A stretch of DNA of 64,000 nucleotides from Corallococcus caeni (GTDB taxonomy: Bacteria > Myxococcota > Myxococcia > Myxococcales > Myxococcaceae), in assembly GCF_036245865.1 (NCBI RefSeq), contig NZ_BTTW01000014.1, forward strand, positions 47,283 to 111,282, read 5' to 3'. The notes beneath the pieces are model-generated. The model saw only the letters and a program-made list of their open reading frames with translations. It made no database searches and was not told the origin of the DNA. Position numbers and translations under genes: made by a program. Shown piece after piece: positions 41,433 to 50,700 of the stretch (its first letter is position 1; every line of letters starts with the position of its first letter).

Positions 41433-42407
41433 ATGCCCCGTCCCTCAAAGCAGGCCCGGTCGCGGGTTCCCGCCTCCGCCACACCCGCCAGCGCCGACCG
41501 GCTGGAGCTGATGCAGACCTTCCTCCGCATCGTCGACGCGGGGAGCCTGTCTTCCGCCGCCGCGCAGCTGGGCACCACGCAGCCGACGGTGAGCCGCCGG
41601 CTCCAGGCGCTGGAGCGCTCACTGGGGCTGCGGCTGCTGCAGCGCTCCACCCATGCGATGAAGCTCACGGAAGACGGAGCGCGCTGCTACGAACGGGCGA
41701 AGGAGTTGCTGGCCAGCTGGGAGCTGTTCGAGGCCGACCTGCGCGGCGCGAGCGACGAACCGGAGGGCACGCTGCGCGTCGTGGTGCCGCACGCGTTCGG
41801 GCAGCAGTTGCTGGTGGATCCGCTGACGGAATACCTGCGCCGCCACCCGAGGGTCTCCGTCGAATGGCTGCTGCACGACCGGGGGGTGGACTTCATCGCG
41901 GACGGCATCGACTGCGCGATCCACGTCGGCGAGGTGCAGGACCCCAGCGTGGTGGCGATCCGCGTGGCCGAGGTGCCGCGCATCGTCGTGGCCGCGCCCT
42001 CCGTGCTGGCGGGCGTGCCGGTGCCGACGCATCCGGACGAGCTGGCGAGGCTGCCCTGGCTGTCATTGCGCACGTTCTATCGCAACGAGCTCTCACTGAC
42101 CCACGTGGCCACCGGCGAGGTCCAGCCCATCGTCTTCCAGCCTCGCGTGAGCACGGACAGCCTCTACGCGCTCCGCAGCGCCGCGGTGAAGGGCCTGGGC
42201 GTCTGCGTGGGCTCGGCCTGGGTGCTCCAGGAGGAACTCCAGCGGGGCCGGCTCCTGCACCTGGTGCCGCAATGGCAGGCCGCGCCTCTGCCCATGTACC
42301 TGCTCTATCCGTATGCGCGGTTTCACCCAGCGAGGTTGCGCAGGTTCGTGGCGTTGATGCGGGAGCGGATCCCCGCGGCACTGGCCGTGGCGGTGCGGAG
42401 GGGATGA
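41433..42407 (+). CDS. LysR-family transcriptional regulator
   Basis: The protein has 324 residues from the ATG at 41433; the upstream frame crosses the divergent gene and is not used. The winged HTH spans about 24-82 (LMQTFLRIVDAGSLSSAA, GTTQPTVSRRLQALERSLG). The rest is the LysR effector-binding domain of the CrgA/AaeR-like type. The LTTR box ends just 4 bases before the start codon, which fits autorepression. The likely target is the divergent MFS gene. Confidence 0.92.
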   Translation: MPRPSKQARSRVPASATPASADRLELMQTFLRIVDAGSLSSAAAQLGTTQPTVSRRLQALERSLGLRLLQRSTHAMKLTEDGARCYERAKELLASWELFEADLRGASDEPEGTLRVVVPHAFGQQLLVDPLTEYLRRHPRVSVEWLLHDRGVDFIADGIDCAIHVGEVQDPSVVAIRVAEVPRIVVAAPSVLAGVPVPTHPDELARLPWLSLRTFYRNELSLTHVATGEVQPIVFQPRVSTDSLYALRSAAVKGLGVCVGSAWVLQEELQRGRLLHLVPQWQAAPLPMYLLYPYARFHPARLRRFVALMRERIPAALAVAVRRG

Positions 42408-42548
42408 ACTGACGGTCGCGGGGGGAGGGGAGGGGACGAGACGCACGGGGCCCGCGGCAGTCCAGTCTCAGCTGTGCTGACGATGACCGTGGCTGTGTAA
42501 CATGTTTCACGCGACAGCTGCGTTGACACTCACAGGGGGGACCTGCCC

Positions 42549-43127
42549 CTAAACCTCTTCAAACTTCGTTCCCGTGGCGCCAATGCGCTCAAGTGCGTCG
42601 CGGATTTCCTCTCGGACGATCAACGCGATGGGCCAGCCCCAAGCGCGGAACACCTTCGCGTCGCCTACCTGGGCGGCGTTAATCCGCATTCCCCAAATGT
42701 CTCGGTACTTTCCAACCTTCTCAGGGCGCCCGTCCTCCGGCGTCCACTTCTGAAGTTCCTCGGTGGCCTTCTCGTCAATGCACTGAATGAGTTGAGTCGC
42801 CACGAGAATGAAGAACGGCTCAGGGTGGCCCTCTATCTCCACGGGCAGCGTCTGCACTTCCTCGGGGGCTAGCTCCGTGAGCACGGAAGCCACTCGGGCG
42901 TGGACCACCGGGGCCGCGAACGCCGCTTGTGAGAAGTCGAGTGCCCTGCCGGGTACATCCATGGGGAGCTTCAAGCGTCCCAGGTCTGGAAGTTGCTGGC
43001 CCCGATAGAACATCCAGGGGTCGTCCACCTCCCGGCCTTGAGCGTCGGTGGGAGTTCCGAGCACCCACCGGCCTGGAATGGTCATGTCGTCGCTCAGGTC
43101 GAAGTAGCGCCTTACCATGTGAGCCAT
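42549..43127 (-). CDS. Immunity protein, Imm11/DUF1629-like
   Basis: The protein has 192 residues and no signal peptide, so it is cytosolic. It begins MAHMVRRYFDLSDDMTIPGRW and contains EVQTLPVEIEGHPEPFFILVATQLIQCID, then WGMRINAAQVGDAKVFRAWGWPIALIVREEI. This is the layout of the Imm11-like (DUF1629) family common in myxobacteria. It starts 10 bases after the toxin gene stop. A role in neutralising the upstream AHH nuclease is inferred from the pairing. In Sit systems such partners are called SitI. Confidence 0.75.
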   Translation of the reverse strand: MAHMVRRYFDLSDDMTIPGRWVLGTPTDAQGREVDDPWMFYRGQQLPDLGRLKLPMDVPGRALDFSQAAFAAPVVHARVASVLTELAPEEVQTLPVEIEGHPEPFFILVATQLIQCIDEKATEELQKWTPEDGRPEKVGKYRDIWGMRINAAQVGDAKVFRAWGWPIALIVREEIRDALERIGATGTKFEEV

Positions 43128-43137
43128 TGTCGTAATC

Positions 43138-44487
43138 CTAGGTGCCGGTGACCAGCTTATTCAGATTGGTGCCCGGAGTGGCAATCTGCTCCCCCAACCG
43201 GCTGAGTTCGGCTGTCAGCGCTTCGCGGCATTGCTGCATGGTGCGACACCCCTCCGTTGCGTCAGACAGGCGCCGGAGAATGCGTTGATGGTACGCCTGC
43301 GGGTGAGGACCCTTGTGGCCCTTGACGTGGACGATGTTCGCCGGGTCGTCCATCGACATGCCCGCCTTGTCGAAGATCCTCTGGAACTTGGGAGACCACG
43401 GACCTTCATTGTTCGTGGCCTTCCACCACTTGTTCGTGGCGATGTGGTGGTCGTGGCCCTCCGCGTCCACCGGGGCGGCAGCCGTCCCCCCCACGGCCCG
43501 TGCCGTCATGGCCACCGCATCGGGGGCGAGTGCCACCGTGACGGCCTCGCCCGTCACCGCCACCGCTCCGACTTCGCCCGCGGCGGCAAGGCGGATACCC
43601 GCGCGGTCCCCCGCCAGCGCTGCCGCATGGGCTGAACCGGGCAACGTCGGCACCTGCGAGGCGAAGCCCGCGGCCGTGTTCCCGACGGCCACCGTCGCCA
43701 GCAGCGCGAAGGCTCGCGCCGCGTTCCTGCCCATCACCTTGCCGTAGCGCTCGCCCGTATCGCGCAGTTCGTCAAACGTCGTGGCCCGGTCCGCACCCTC
43801 CACCAGCAGTTTGAAGCCCGCGATCAGCGTCCAGAAGGTGTCCACCCCGAGGTAGACAATGGCTGTCGCCGTCATCACGGCAGCCAGGCCCTTGCTCACT
43901 GGCTCGGGCACCGACCAGAGGACCAGATAGAATGTCAGCGTCCACAGCGCCGCCGAGAGCGCCGCGTGCGGGTCGGCCATGCCTTTGAAGGCATCCAGCA
44001 TCTCTTCCAGGACAACACCTTGAGCCATGGCCATGGCCAGCGCATAGCGCCCGTCTCCGGTGACGATGGGGCTCTCCATCAGCAAATGCAGACAGTCGCC
44101 CTTTCGCCCGGTGCGCTCGCACCAACGCAGATATGCCCGCGTCAGTTCCACTTCCGCTGGTGGCATGTCGGAGGCCAGTGCGGCCCCCTCCAGGGGCGTC
44201 ATCCGCCGAGTGCGCGGATCAAAGAGATACGTGCCGCCTCGGGCGTCCACTCCCATCAGGCGCCGCGCAGCCTGCTGGGGATTGGCCGGAAGCCTCACGC
44301 CCCGCACCAGCTTGGCCACGGCTGCTTTGAACTCGCGCCGATCCACCTCCACCGTTCCGGCTTCGTCGCGGTGAGGCGTGAAGACGACTGGCGGCCCCTG
44401 GCCTGTTTCCAACCGCACCACGCGCCCTGCGGCACAGCCTGTCAGCCAGACCAGCAGGAGCAGCGCGACAGCGCGATGTACCCTCAT
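43138..44487 (-). CDS. SitA-like lipoprotein toxin with AHH nuclease domain
   Basis: The protein has 449 residues from the ATG at 44487 (TTG one codon upstream), with lipobox WLTGC (Cys18). The N-terminal part, RVVRLETGQGPPVVFTPHRDE and the following helical region, resembles SitA5-type polymorphic toxins, lipoproteins that myxobacteria pass between kin by TraA/B outer-membrane exchange. A hydrophobic stretch (about 175-215) and Ala/Val-rich helices lead to the C-terminal AHH domain (about 350-449): EGHDHHIATNKWWKATN, with the HH pair of an HNH-like metal nuclease. The immunity gene follows at once. The SitA5 label is from memory of the family; the AHH call is firm. Confidence 0.75.
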   Translation of the reverse strand: MRVHRAVALLLLVWLTGCAAGRVVRLETGQGPPVVFTPHRDEAGTVEVDRREFKAAVAKLVRGVRLPANPQQAARRLMGVDARGGTYLFDPRTRRMTPLEGAALASDMPPAEVELTRAYLRWCERTGRKGDCLHLLMESPIVTGDGRYALAMAMAQGVVLEEMLDAFKGMADPHAALSAALWTLTFYLVLWSVPEPVSKGLAAVMTATAIVYLGVDTFWTLIAGFKLLVEGADRATTFDELRDTGERYGKVMGRNAARAFALLATVAVGNTAAGFASQVPTLPGSAHAAALAGDRAGIRLAAAGEVGAVAVTGEAVTVALAPDAVAMTARAVGGTAAAPVDAEGHDHHIATNKWWKATNNEGPWSPKFQRIFDKAGMSMDDPANIVHVKGHKGPHPQAYHQRILRRLSDATEGCRTMQQCREALTAELSRLGEQIATPGTNLNKLVTGT

Positions 44488-44861
44488 CAAGCCCCCCAGC
44501 GGGAAAGAGCTTCATCCTTCAGGGCGAGGCAGAACCACGACCAGAACCCTGCGGGTCGGGCCGCCCCGCGCGGCCACCTCGGGACGTGGCATCCGCAAGG
44601 TTCGCAGCGGCAGCTGATCCTCTTCAGGTAAGTCCGTGGTGGCGGTTCAAGGCGGCTCGATGCGGGTGGCTGCTTCGCCTTGTCGGACTCCGCATGCCAC
44701 GCAGGGGCCCGGTGCGAAGGGGCCCTCCAGGCTGTCACCCAGGAGCGCCTGCTCGGAGGGGCACCCTCAGACCAAGGCGGGAGGCCGGAGGAGTCACGAC
44801 ACGCGCGTCATGACCGTTATGGAATTTCGCGGCAGGCTTTGGGGGCTTCACGGCCCTGGTG
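44488..44861. other. Intergenic region, nothing recognised
   Basis: This is the gap between the toxin start and the methyltransferase stop. I see no supported gene, tRNA or strong hairpin. Short frames on both strands lack ribosome sites and domain character. It probably holds the toxin-immunity promoter. Confidence 0.5.
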
Positions 44862-45992
44862 CTACCTGGCGGCGGGCACGAGTCCGTAGAGGGTGGTGAC
44901 CTCCTTGGAGCGCGCGGCATGCAGCGGGTCTGCCTTGTCCTTCGCCTTGGAGTGTCGCGCCGGATTGGACTTGCTCCACGCCACCTTCACGCCGCAGCGC
45001 TCGAACTGCTCCTCGAGCCACCCGGCCGGACGCAGGCCCAGCAGCACCGCCAGGTCCGAAAGGATGAGCAATCCCTCTCCGCCCGGCGTCAGCGCGGCGG
45101 GGAGCCCTTCGAGGAAGCGCCGCAGGAACTGGCTGTCCTCGTCGAACACCGCGCGGTCCACCCGGTTCTTGGGCGGCTCGGGGATCCACGGAGGGTTGCA
45201 GACGACGAGGTCCGCCTTGCCCTCCGGGAACAGGTCCGCCTCCGCCACCTGGAAGCGCTGCGAGAGGCCGAGCCGCTCCGCGTTCTCCCTTGCGCACGCC
45301 ACCGCGCGGGAGTCGCAGTCCGTGGCCTGCGCGAAGGCCGCGCCGCCCTGAAGGAGGAGGAAGGAGAGCACGCCGGTGCCGGTGCCCACGTCGAACACGC
45401 GCTTGCCCTTCACGTCCGGGACAGCCGACAGCAGCTCCACGTAGTCGGTGCGCGTGGGCAGGTAGACGCCGTAGTGCGGATGGAGCAGGCCCTTGAGCCC
45501 CGGGACCGCCAGCCCCTTGCGCCGCCACTCCGCCGCCCCGAGCATCCCGAGCAGCTGCTTGAGCGGTACGACGCTGAAGTCCGTCGTGGGCTCGCCCCAC
45601 ACCTGCCGGCACGCCTCCGCGACGTCCGGCGCGCGCGCCAGCTCCAGGTGGTAGCCGCGGTCCAGCGCGACGACGATGCGCGACAGCGTCGCGTGCTCCT
45701 GCTGCCGCGCGCGGCGCTCTGCCCGGAACGCCTCCAGCGGTGAGCGGGCCTGCCAGGGCTGTTCCAGCCGCCGGCCCAGCGCGCCGAGCAGCTGCTTCGC
45801 GTTGTGGAAGTCGCCGGTGTAGCGCAGGAACTCCCCCCGGCGGACGCGCTTGAGCGCGGCGTCGGCGCTGAGCCCGTCGTCCACGGGTGACAGGCGCGTG
45901 GGCGCGGGCTCGTCACTCTCCGAGTGCCAGGTGAACGCGGCGTCGGCCGGAAACTCGAAGGTCGCGGCGGCGGGGCGGCGGGGACGGTCCAT
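44862..45992 (-). CDS. Class I methyltransferase, RsmC/small-domain type
   Basis: The protein has 376 residues from the ATG at 45992; the longer frame is not supported. The N-terminal half (about 1-190) is a substrate-recognition region. The C-terminal half is a Rossmann methyltransferase: motif I VFDVGTGTGVLSFLLL, acidic residue in ATDCDSRAVACA, and motif IV NPPW in LVVCNPPWIPEPP. NPPW is typical of enzymes that methylate an exocyclic amine of a base or a glutamine (RsmC, HemK). The target is probably rRNA or a release factor, by analogy. It is cytosolic. The gene upstream, with which it is not obviously linked, encodes an endonuclease V-like protein. Confidence 0.85.
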   Translation of the reverse strand: MDRPRRPAAATFEFPADAAFTWHSESDEPAPTRLSPVDDGLSADAALKRVRRGEFLRYTGDFHNAKQLLGALGRRLEQPWQARSPLEAFRAERRARQQEHATLSRIVVALDRGYHLELARAPDVAEACRQVWGEPTTDFSVVPLKQLLGMLGAAEWRRKGLAVPGLKGLLHPHYGVYLPTRTDYVELLSAVPDVKGKRVFDVGTGTGVLSFLLLQGGAAFAQATDCDSRAVACARENAERLGLSQRFQVAEADLFPEGKADLVVCNPPWIPEPPKNRVDRAVFDEDSQFLRRFLEGLPAALTPGGEGLLILSDLAVLLGLRPAGWLEEQFERCGVKVAWSKSNPARHSKAKDKADPLHAARSKEVTTLYGLVPAAR

Positions 45993-46054
45993 GGGCCTGG
46001 GGTAGCACGTCCTGGCCCCTCCGGCCCCGCGTCTTGCGACGAATTGTTCCGGAG

Positions 46055-46549
46055 TCAGGACTCCCGGCACAGCCGGTCCACGAACTTCAGCATCGTCGGC
46101 AGGCGCGAGGAGCCGTGCATCCGCCGGATGTGCTCCGCGGCGGTCGCGGTCTCCATGCCGATGGCGGTGATGAGTAAGGGCTTCAGGCTCTGGCCGCGCA
46201 CGATGGGCAGGGCCGGGCCGGTGGTGACATAGGGCGTCTTGGCCACGCCGATGACAGGCACCGCGCGGCAGAGCGCCTCGTACAGGTGGGCGCCCAGGCC
46301 CGGCTTGTCCTCCCCGAGCCACACGTAGCCGTCCACGACGATGGCCTCCAGCGGCTCCTGCACCCCGGCCAGCACCCGCAGCAGGTGCGGCAGCTCGCGG
46401 CGGTAGAACTGGCCGGGCTCGTAGGGCTCCGCGATGGGGCCCCGCTCCACCAGGTGCCCGGCCTCCTTGGCGTCCGTCCAGCCGCGGAAGAGGACGCACG
46501 CGGCCACGGTGACATCAGGGCGGTAGTCCACGTCCACGCAAGCGAGCAT
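46055..46549 (-). CDS. Endonuclease V-like protein
   Basis: The protein has 164 residues from the ATG at 46549 (MLACVDVDYRPD); the upstream frame has no domain character. Endonuclease V motifs are the first metal-binding Asp in ACVDVDY, the PYEPGQFYRRELP strand (compare PYIPGFLAFRE) and the second Asp in AIVVDGYVWLGEDKPGLGAHL. The family cuts DNA or RNA next to deoxyinosine or inosine. It is shorter than the E. coli enzyme (223 residues), lacking part of the N-terminus. Confidence 0.75.
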   Translation of the reverse strand: MLACVDVDYRPDVTVAACVLFRGWTDAKEAGHLVERGPIAEPYEPGQFYRRELPHLLRVLAGVQEPLEAIVVDGYVWLGEDKPGLGAHLYEALCRAVPVIGVAKTPYVTTGPALPIVRGQSLKPLLITAIGMETATAAEHIRRMHGSSRLPTMLKFVDRLCRES

Positions 46550-46735
46550 CCAGGCCTCCTCGGCGGCCCCCAGGCTACACGCGCCCGCGCTCCTCGCGGT
46601 GGACGGCGTCCACACTGTTCTCTGGACACGGGCGGCGCGCTCGGCGGACACCCCGCTGTCCGAGGTGTCCGGTGGCGTGTGGGCGGACGCGGGCGAGCCA
46701 AGGGCCGATGCGGGCATCGGCCCTCCAGGAATGGC

Positions 46736-47719
46736 TCAGGCGATCAGGACCTGGAGCCCCTGGAGGAGGTGCAGCGCGGCGTCGCGCGAGGGCAGCCCCG
46801 CTTCCTGGACGAGCACGGCGTCGGGCTCCTCACTCGCGACCCTGCGCTCCAGGTCGTGGAAGGCGTCGCGCCGCGCCTCATGCAATCGCTGGCGCGCGTC
46901 GGGAGCGAGGCGCTCGGTCGCCCAGGCCTCCACGGCCCAGGACAGCTCGGCGTGGCGCAGCTCATCCTCGGCGATCCGGCTCAGCGCCTCCCGCACCTGC
47001 GCGTCGCGCGCCGTGCGGGCCTGCCACCCGGCCACCAACGCGCCATAGGTCTCCCCGACGCACCCTTCCTTCGCGTTCTCCCACAGCAGGGCCTCCAGCG
47101 AGCGCGAGGAGAACGGGGCGACCTCCACCGCGGGCACCGTGGCGCCGTGTCGCCGCGCCAGCGCTCGCGCGGCGCGCGTGTGGCGGACCTCCTCCCCGGC
47201 CGAGCGTCGGGCCGCGCGGATCAGCTCGGCGGGAGCACCGTGGGCCTTCAGCTCCTCCGCGAGCCGGAGGAAGGCGGGCACGGAGGCCGCCTCCAACCAG
47301 GCCATCCGCGCGAAGTGGCTGCCCAGCGCGCAATGCGCTTCCGCTCGCGCTGCCTGGAGTCCCTCGGGCCGGCGTCCATCGGAGCCGCATCCTGCGGGCA
47401 CGGTGGTGTAGCAATTCGTGTAGGGCTCCAGGGTCTCACCGCCGTCCGGATGCGTCGTGGGAACGGAGTGGGTCTGGCAGCGATGGGAGGTCAGCTTCGT
47501 GCACACCTCCAGGCAGTTGAGGTCGTTCGGGGCTCCCCCATCCGGAAGCCGGTCGTGGGTGTCGTAGCGTCCCTCGTACGCGTCATATGGGATGCAGCCT
47601 CCATCATCCTCCTCCGCGCAGCCAATGACAGACAGGACGGGAGCGGCGAACAGCAGGCGTGCCACTGTCTGTCGAAGCAGCAGGTTGCGTGGAAGCAGGC
47701 GGTCCTTGTCGTTGGCCAT
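46736..47719 (-). CDS. Ferritin-like lipoprotein
   Basis: The protein has 327 residues from the ATG at 47719 with a GGGGGACT site. A Tat-like or lipoprotein leader has two Arg (LLPRNLLLRQ) and a lipobox SVIGC (Cys34). Residues about 40-115 are a Cys-rich tether with about seven cysteines. Residues about 120-310 are a four-helix bundle of ferritin-like type with paired carboxylate-His motifs GEEVRHTRAA and EDELRHAELSW. These can form a di-iron site. Its function in myxobacteria is not established. It lies just beyond the 3' end of the NRPS gene on the same strand and could be co-transcribed with it. Confidence 0.8.
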   Translation of the reverse strand: MANDKDRLLPRNLLLRQTVARLLFAAPVLSVIGCAEEDDGGCIPYDAYEGRYDTHDRLPDGGAPNDLNCLEVCTKLTSHRCQTHSVPTTHPDGGETLEPYTNCYTTVPAGCGSDGRRPEGLQAARAEAHCALGSHFARMAWLEAASVPAFLRLAEELKAHGAPAELIRAARRSAGEEVRHTRAARALARRHGATVPAVEVAPFSSRSLEALLWENAKEGCVGETYGALVAGWQARTARDAQVREALSRIAEDELRHAELSWAVEAWATERLAPDARQRLHEARRDAFHDLERRVASEEPDAVLVQEAGLPSRDAALHLLQGLQVLIA

Positions 47720-47786
47720 GTGAGTCCCCCTCGAGTGTCTGGCGACTCTACGACGGCAGACGCCATTCCTCTCATGGGTTGTGCGG

Positions 47787-50700
47787 TCATTGGCTTTCGG
47801 AGTCCAGGGCGCGCAGGCGCTGCGTGAGTTGCTCCGCCAGCGTGGGGACCTGGGGCTCCTCCAGGATCGTGAGGTGCGTGCCCGGCACGTGGCAGACCGA
47901 GACGCCTCCCGGGAGCCAGGCCCTCCAGCCTTCGTCCTCGGCGCGGGCGGGGTCGCTCGCGCGGACCGCGGCGCGGAAGAGCTCGGCGGGGCCTTCGTAG
48001 CGGCTGGCGGGCACGTAGCCCCGGTTGGCCTCTCCCAGCCGTTCGTGGACGGCGAAGAGACGCTCAATCTGTCCCGGCTCCAGTCCTCCCGCGGCGGGCA
48101 GGTTCCGCAGCAGCTGGATCATCCGTGACAGCAGGGCTTCGCCCTCCAGGCCTCCCAGTTGCTCCAGCTCGGGGGCCGGGACGTCCTGGACGGGGAGCCC
48201 GACCATCTTGCCGAACGCGGCCAGACGGATCAGCGGCGGCGGCTCCGGGTCCGGCTCGCCCGACGGTGCGAGGCTGTCGAGCAGCGCCAGGAACTCCACC
48301 GTCTCGCCGAGGGCCTGGAGCTGGCGCGCCAGCTCGTAGACCACCAGGCCACCGAAGGACCAGCCCGCGAGCCGGTAGGGGCCGTGGGGCTGCACGTCGC
48401 GCACCTGCTCCAGGTAGAGCCGGGCCAGGGACTCCATGGACGACGGCGGTAGCTCCCCGTCCTCCAGACCGGGCGCGAACACGCCATACACGGGCCGGTC
48501 GTTGCCCAGATGGCGCACGAGGTCCGCGTAGCTGAGCACGCCACCGCCACCGCCGTGGACGAGGAACAGCGGCCGGCGCCGCGAGTCCCCCGTGTCGAGC
48601 CGCGCCAGGTTGGGGCCCAGGGGGCGGGTTCCCTCGGAGGGGGACAGCAGCGTGGCGAGCCGCTCGACGGTGGATCCCTGGAAGAGCGCGGACAGGGGCA
48701 GCGCCCGGCCCGTGCGCTCGCGGAGGAGGGCCATCAAATGCACGGCGAGCAGCGAGTGGCCGCCCAGGTCGAAGAAGTCCGCGTCGGCGCTGACGCGCTC
48801 CAGGCGCAGCACCTCCGCGAAGGCTTGTGCGATGAGCCGCTCCAGGGGCGTGCGCGGCGCGACGTACCGGCCGTGGGACGCGGCGACGTCCGGGGCGGGC
48901 AGGGCCTTGCGGTCCACCTTGCCGTTGGCGTTGAGGGGCAGGGCCTCCAGCACGACGAAGGCGGAGGGCACCATGTAGCCGGGGAGTTGCTGCTGGAGCT
49001 GGACTCGCAGCGTCTCCGACAGGTCTCCGGACGCAGGCGTGGATGGGACGACGTAGGCCACGAGGCGCTTGTCGCCGGGCACGTCCTCGCGGGCCAGCAC
49101 CAGGGCTTCCGCGACGGCGGGGAGCTGGCGCAGCGCGGCTTCGATCTCTCCGGGTTCGATGCGGAAGCCGCGCAGCTTGAGCTGGAAGTCGGTGCGGCCG
49201 AGGAAGTCGAGCGTGCCGTCCGCGCTCCAGCGGGCCTTGTCCCCGGTGCGGTAGAGGCGCTGGCCCGGCGTAGTGGCGAAGGGATGCGGGATGAAGCGCT
49301 CGGCGGTGAGGTCGGAGCGGTTCAGGTATCCCCAGGCGAGGCCGTCACCGCCGACGAAGAGCTCGCCGGGGACGCCCACGGGCACCGGGCGCAGGTGCGC
49401 GTCGAGCACGTAGGCCGTGGCATGGGAGATGGGGCGGCCAATCGACACGGGGCCGTCCACTCGCGCGTCGGGCTGGAGCGTCAGCGTGGTGGAGAAGGTC
49501 GTGTTCTCGGTGGGGCCGTAGCCGTTGACGAGGACGGAGCCCGGACTCATGCGGGAGAGGTGCTGGCGCACGCGCTCCGTGGGCAGCACGTCGCCACCCG
49601 CGAGGACCTGGCGGACCTGCGCGAGGGCTTCGCCCTGGTGCAACGTCATCTGCTCGAAGAGGGCGGCGGTGAGCCAAAGCGTCGTCACGCGGTGATGACG
49701 AAGCAGGGCCGCGAGTTCCTCGGTGGAGAGGGCATGCGGAGGCGCGAGGACGAGCTTCGCACCATGCAGCAGCGCGCCCCAGATTTCGAGGGTCGAAGCG
49801 TCGAAGGCGACGGGGGCGAACTGGAGGAAGACCTCGTCGGGTCCGAAGTCGATGAACGAACTGCCGAGCACCAGCCGGGTGACGCCCCGGTGAGGCACCA
49901 GGACACCCTTGGGCCTGCCGGTGGAGCCGGAGGTGAACATCACGTAGGCGAGGCTGTCCGGAGACATGGAGACATCCGGCGCATGCGTGGGCTGACGCGC
50001 GAGGAGGGAGGCCTCGCCGTCCAGCAGGAGGGTGCGGCCGGTGAAGGACGGCAGACGCTGCGCCAGTGAGGAGTGGGATAGGAGCAGGGGGCAGGCGCAG
50101 TCCTGCAGCAGCAGGGCGAGGCGCTCGCGGGGATGGGCCAGCTCCAGCGGGACGTAGGCGGCACCGGCCTTGAGGATGGCGAGCAGGGCGACGATGAGGT
50201 CGAAGGAGCGCTCCAGGCCCACGGCGACGGGAGTGCCCGGCGTGACGCCCAGGCCCATGAGGGCATGGGCGAGCTGGTTGGCGCGCTCATCGAGCTGCCG
50301 GTACGTGAGGTGATCCTCACCGGAGATGAGTGCCACGGCATCCGGGGTGCGCCGCGCCTGGGCCTGGAACCGTTCGGGCAGGGTGGCGTCGCGCGGGGCG
50401 TGGGTGCGCGTGTCGTTCCAGTCGAGCAGCACCTGACGCTGCTCGTCCTGGGAGAGCATGGACGCGGAAGCGAGCGGCGCCTCCGGATGGGCGACGAGGG
50501 CTTCGACGAGGGCGCTGAAGTGCCGAGCCATGCGCTGTGCGGTGGCAGGGGCGAAGAGGTCGGTGTTGTAGCCGAGCGAGCCGTCGAAGCCGTCCGGTGT
50601 CTCGAAGAGGAACAGCTCCAGCTCGGCCTTGACGCTGTGGCCTTCCACGTCCAGGGGGCGCAGGGCGAGGCCTGGCAGTTGGACGGCGGGCATGGAGGTA

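Noticed and set aside
44586..44899. Short frames in the gap after the toxin gene
   Set aside because: No ribosome binding site, no leader, overlapping in three frames; typical noise in high-GC DNA.
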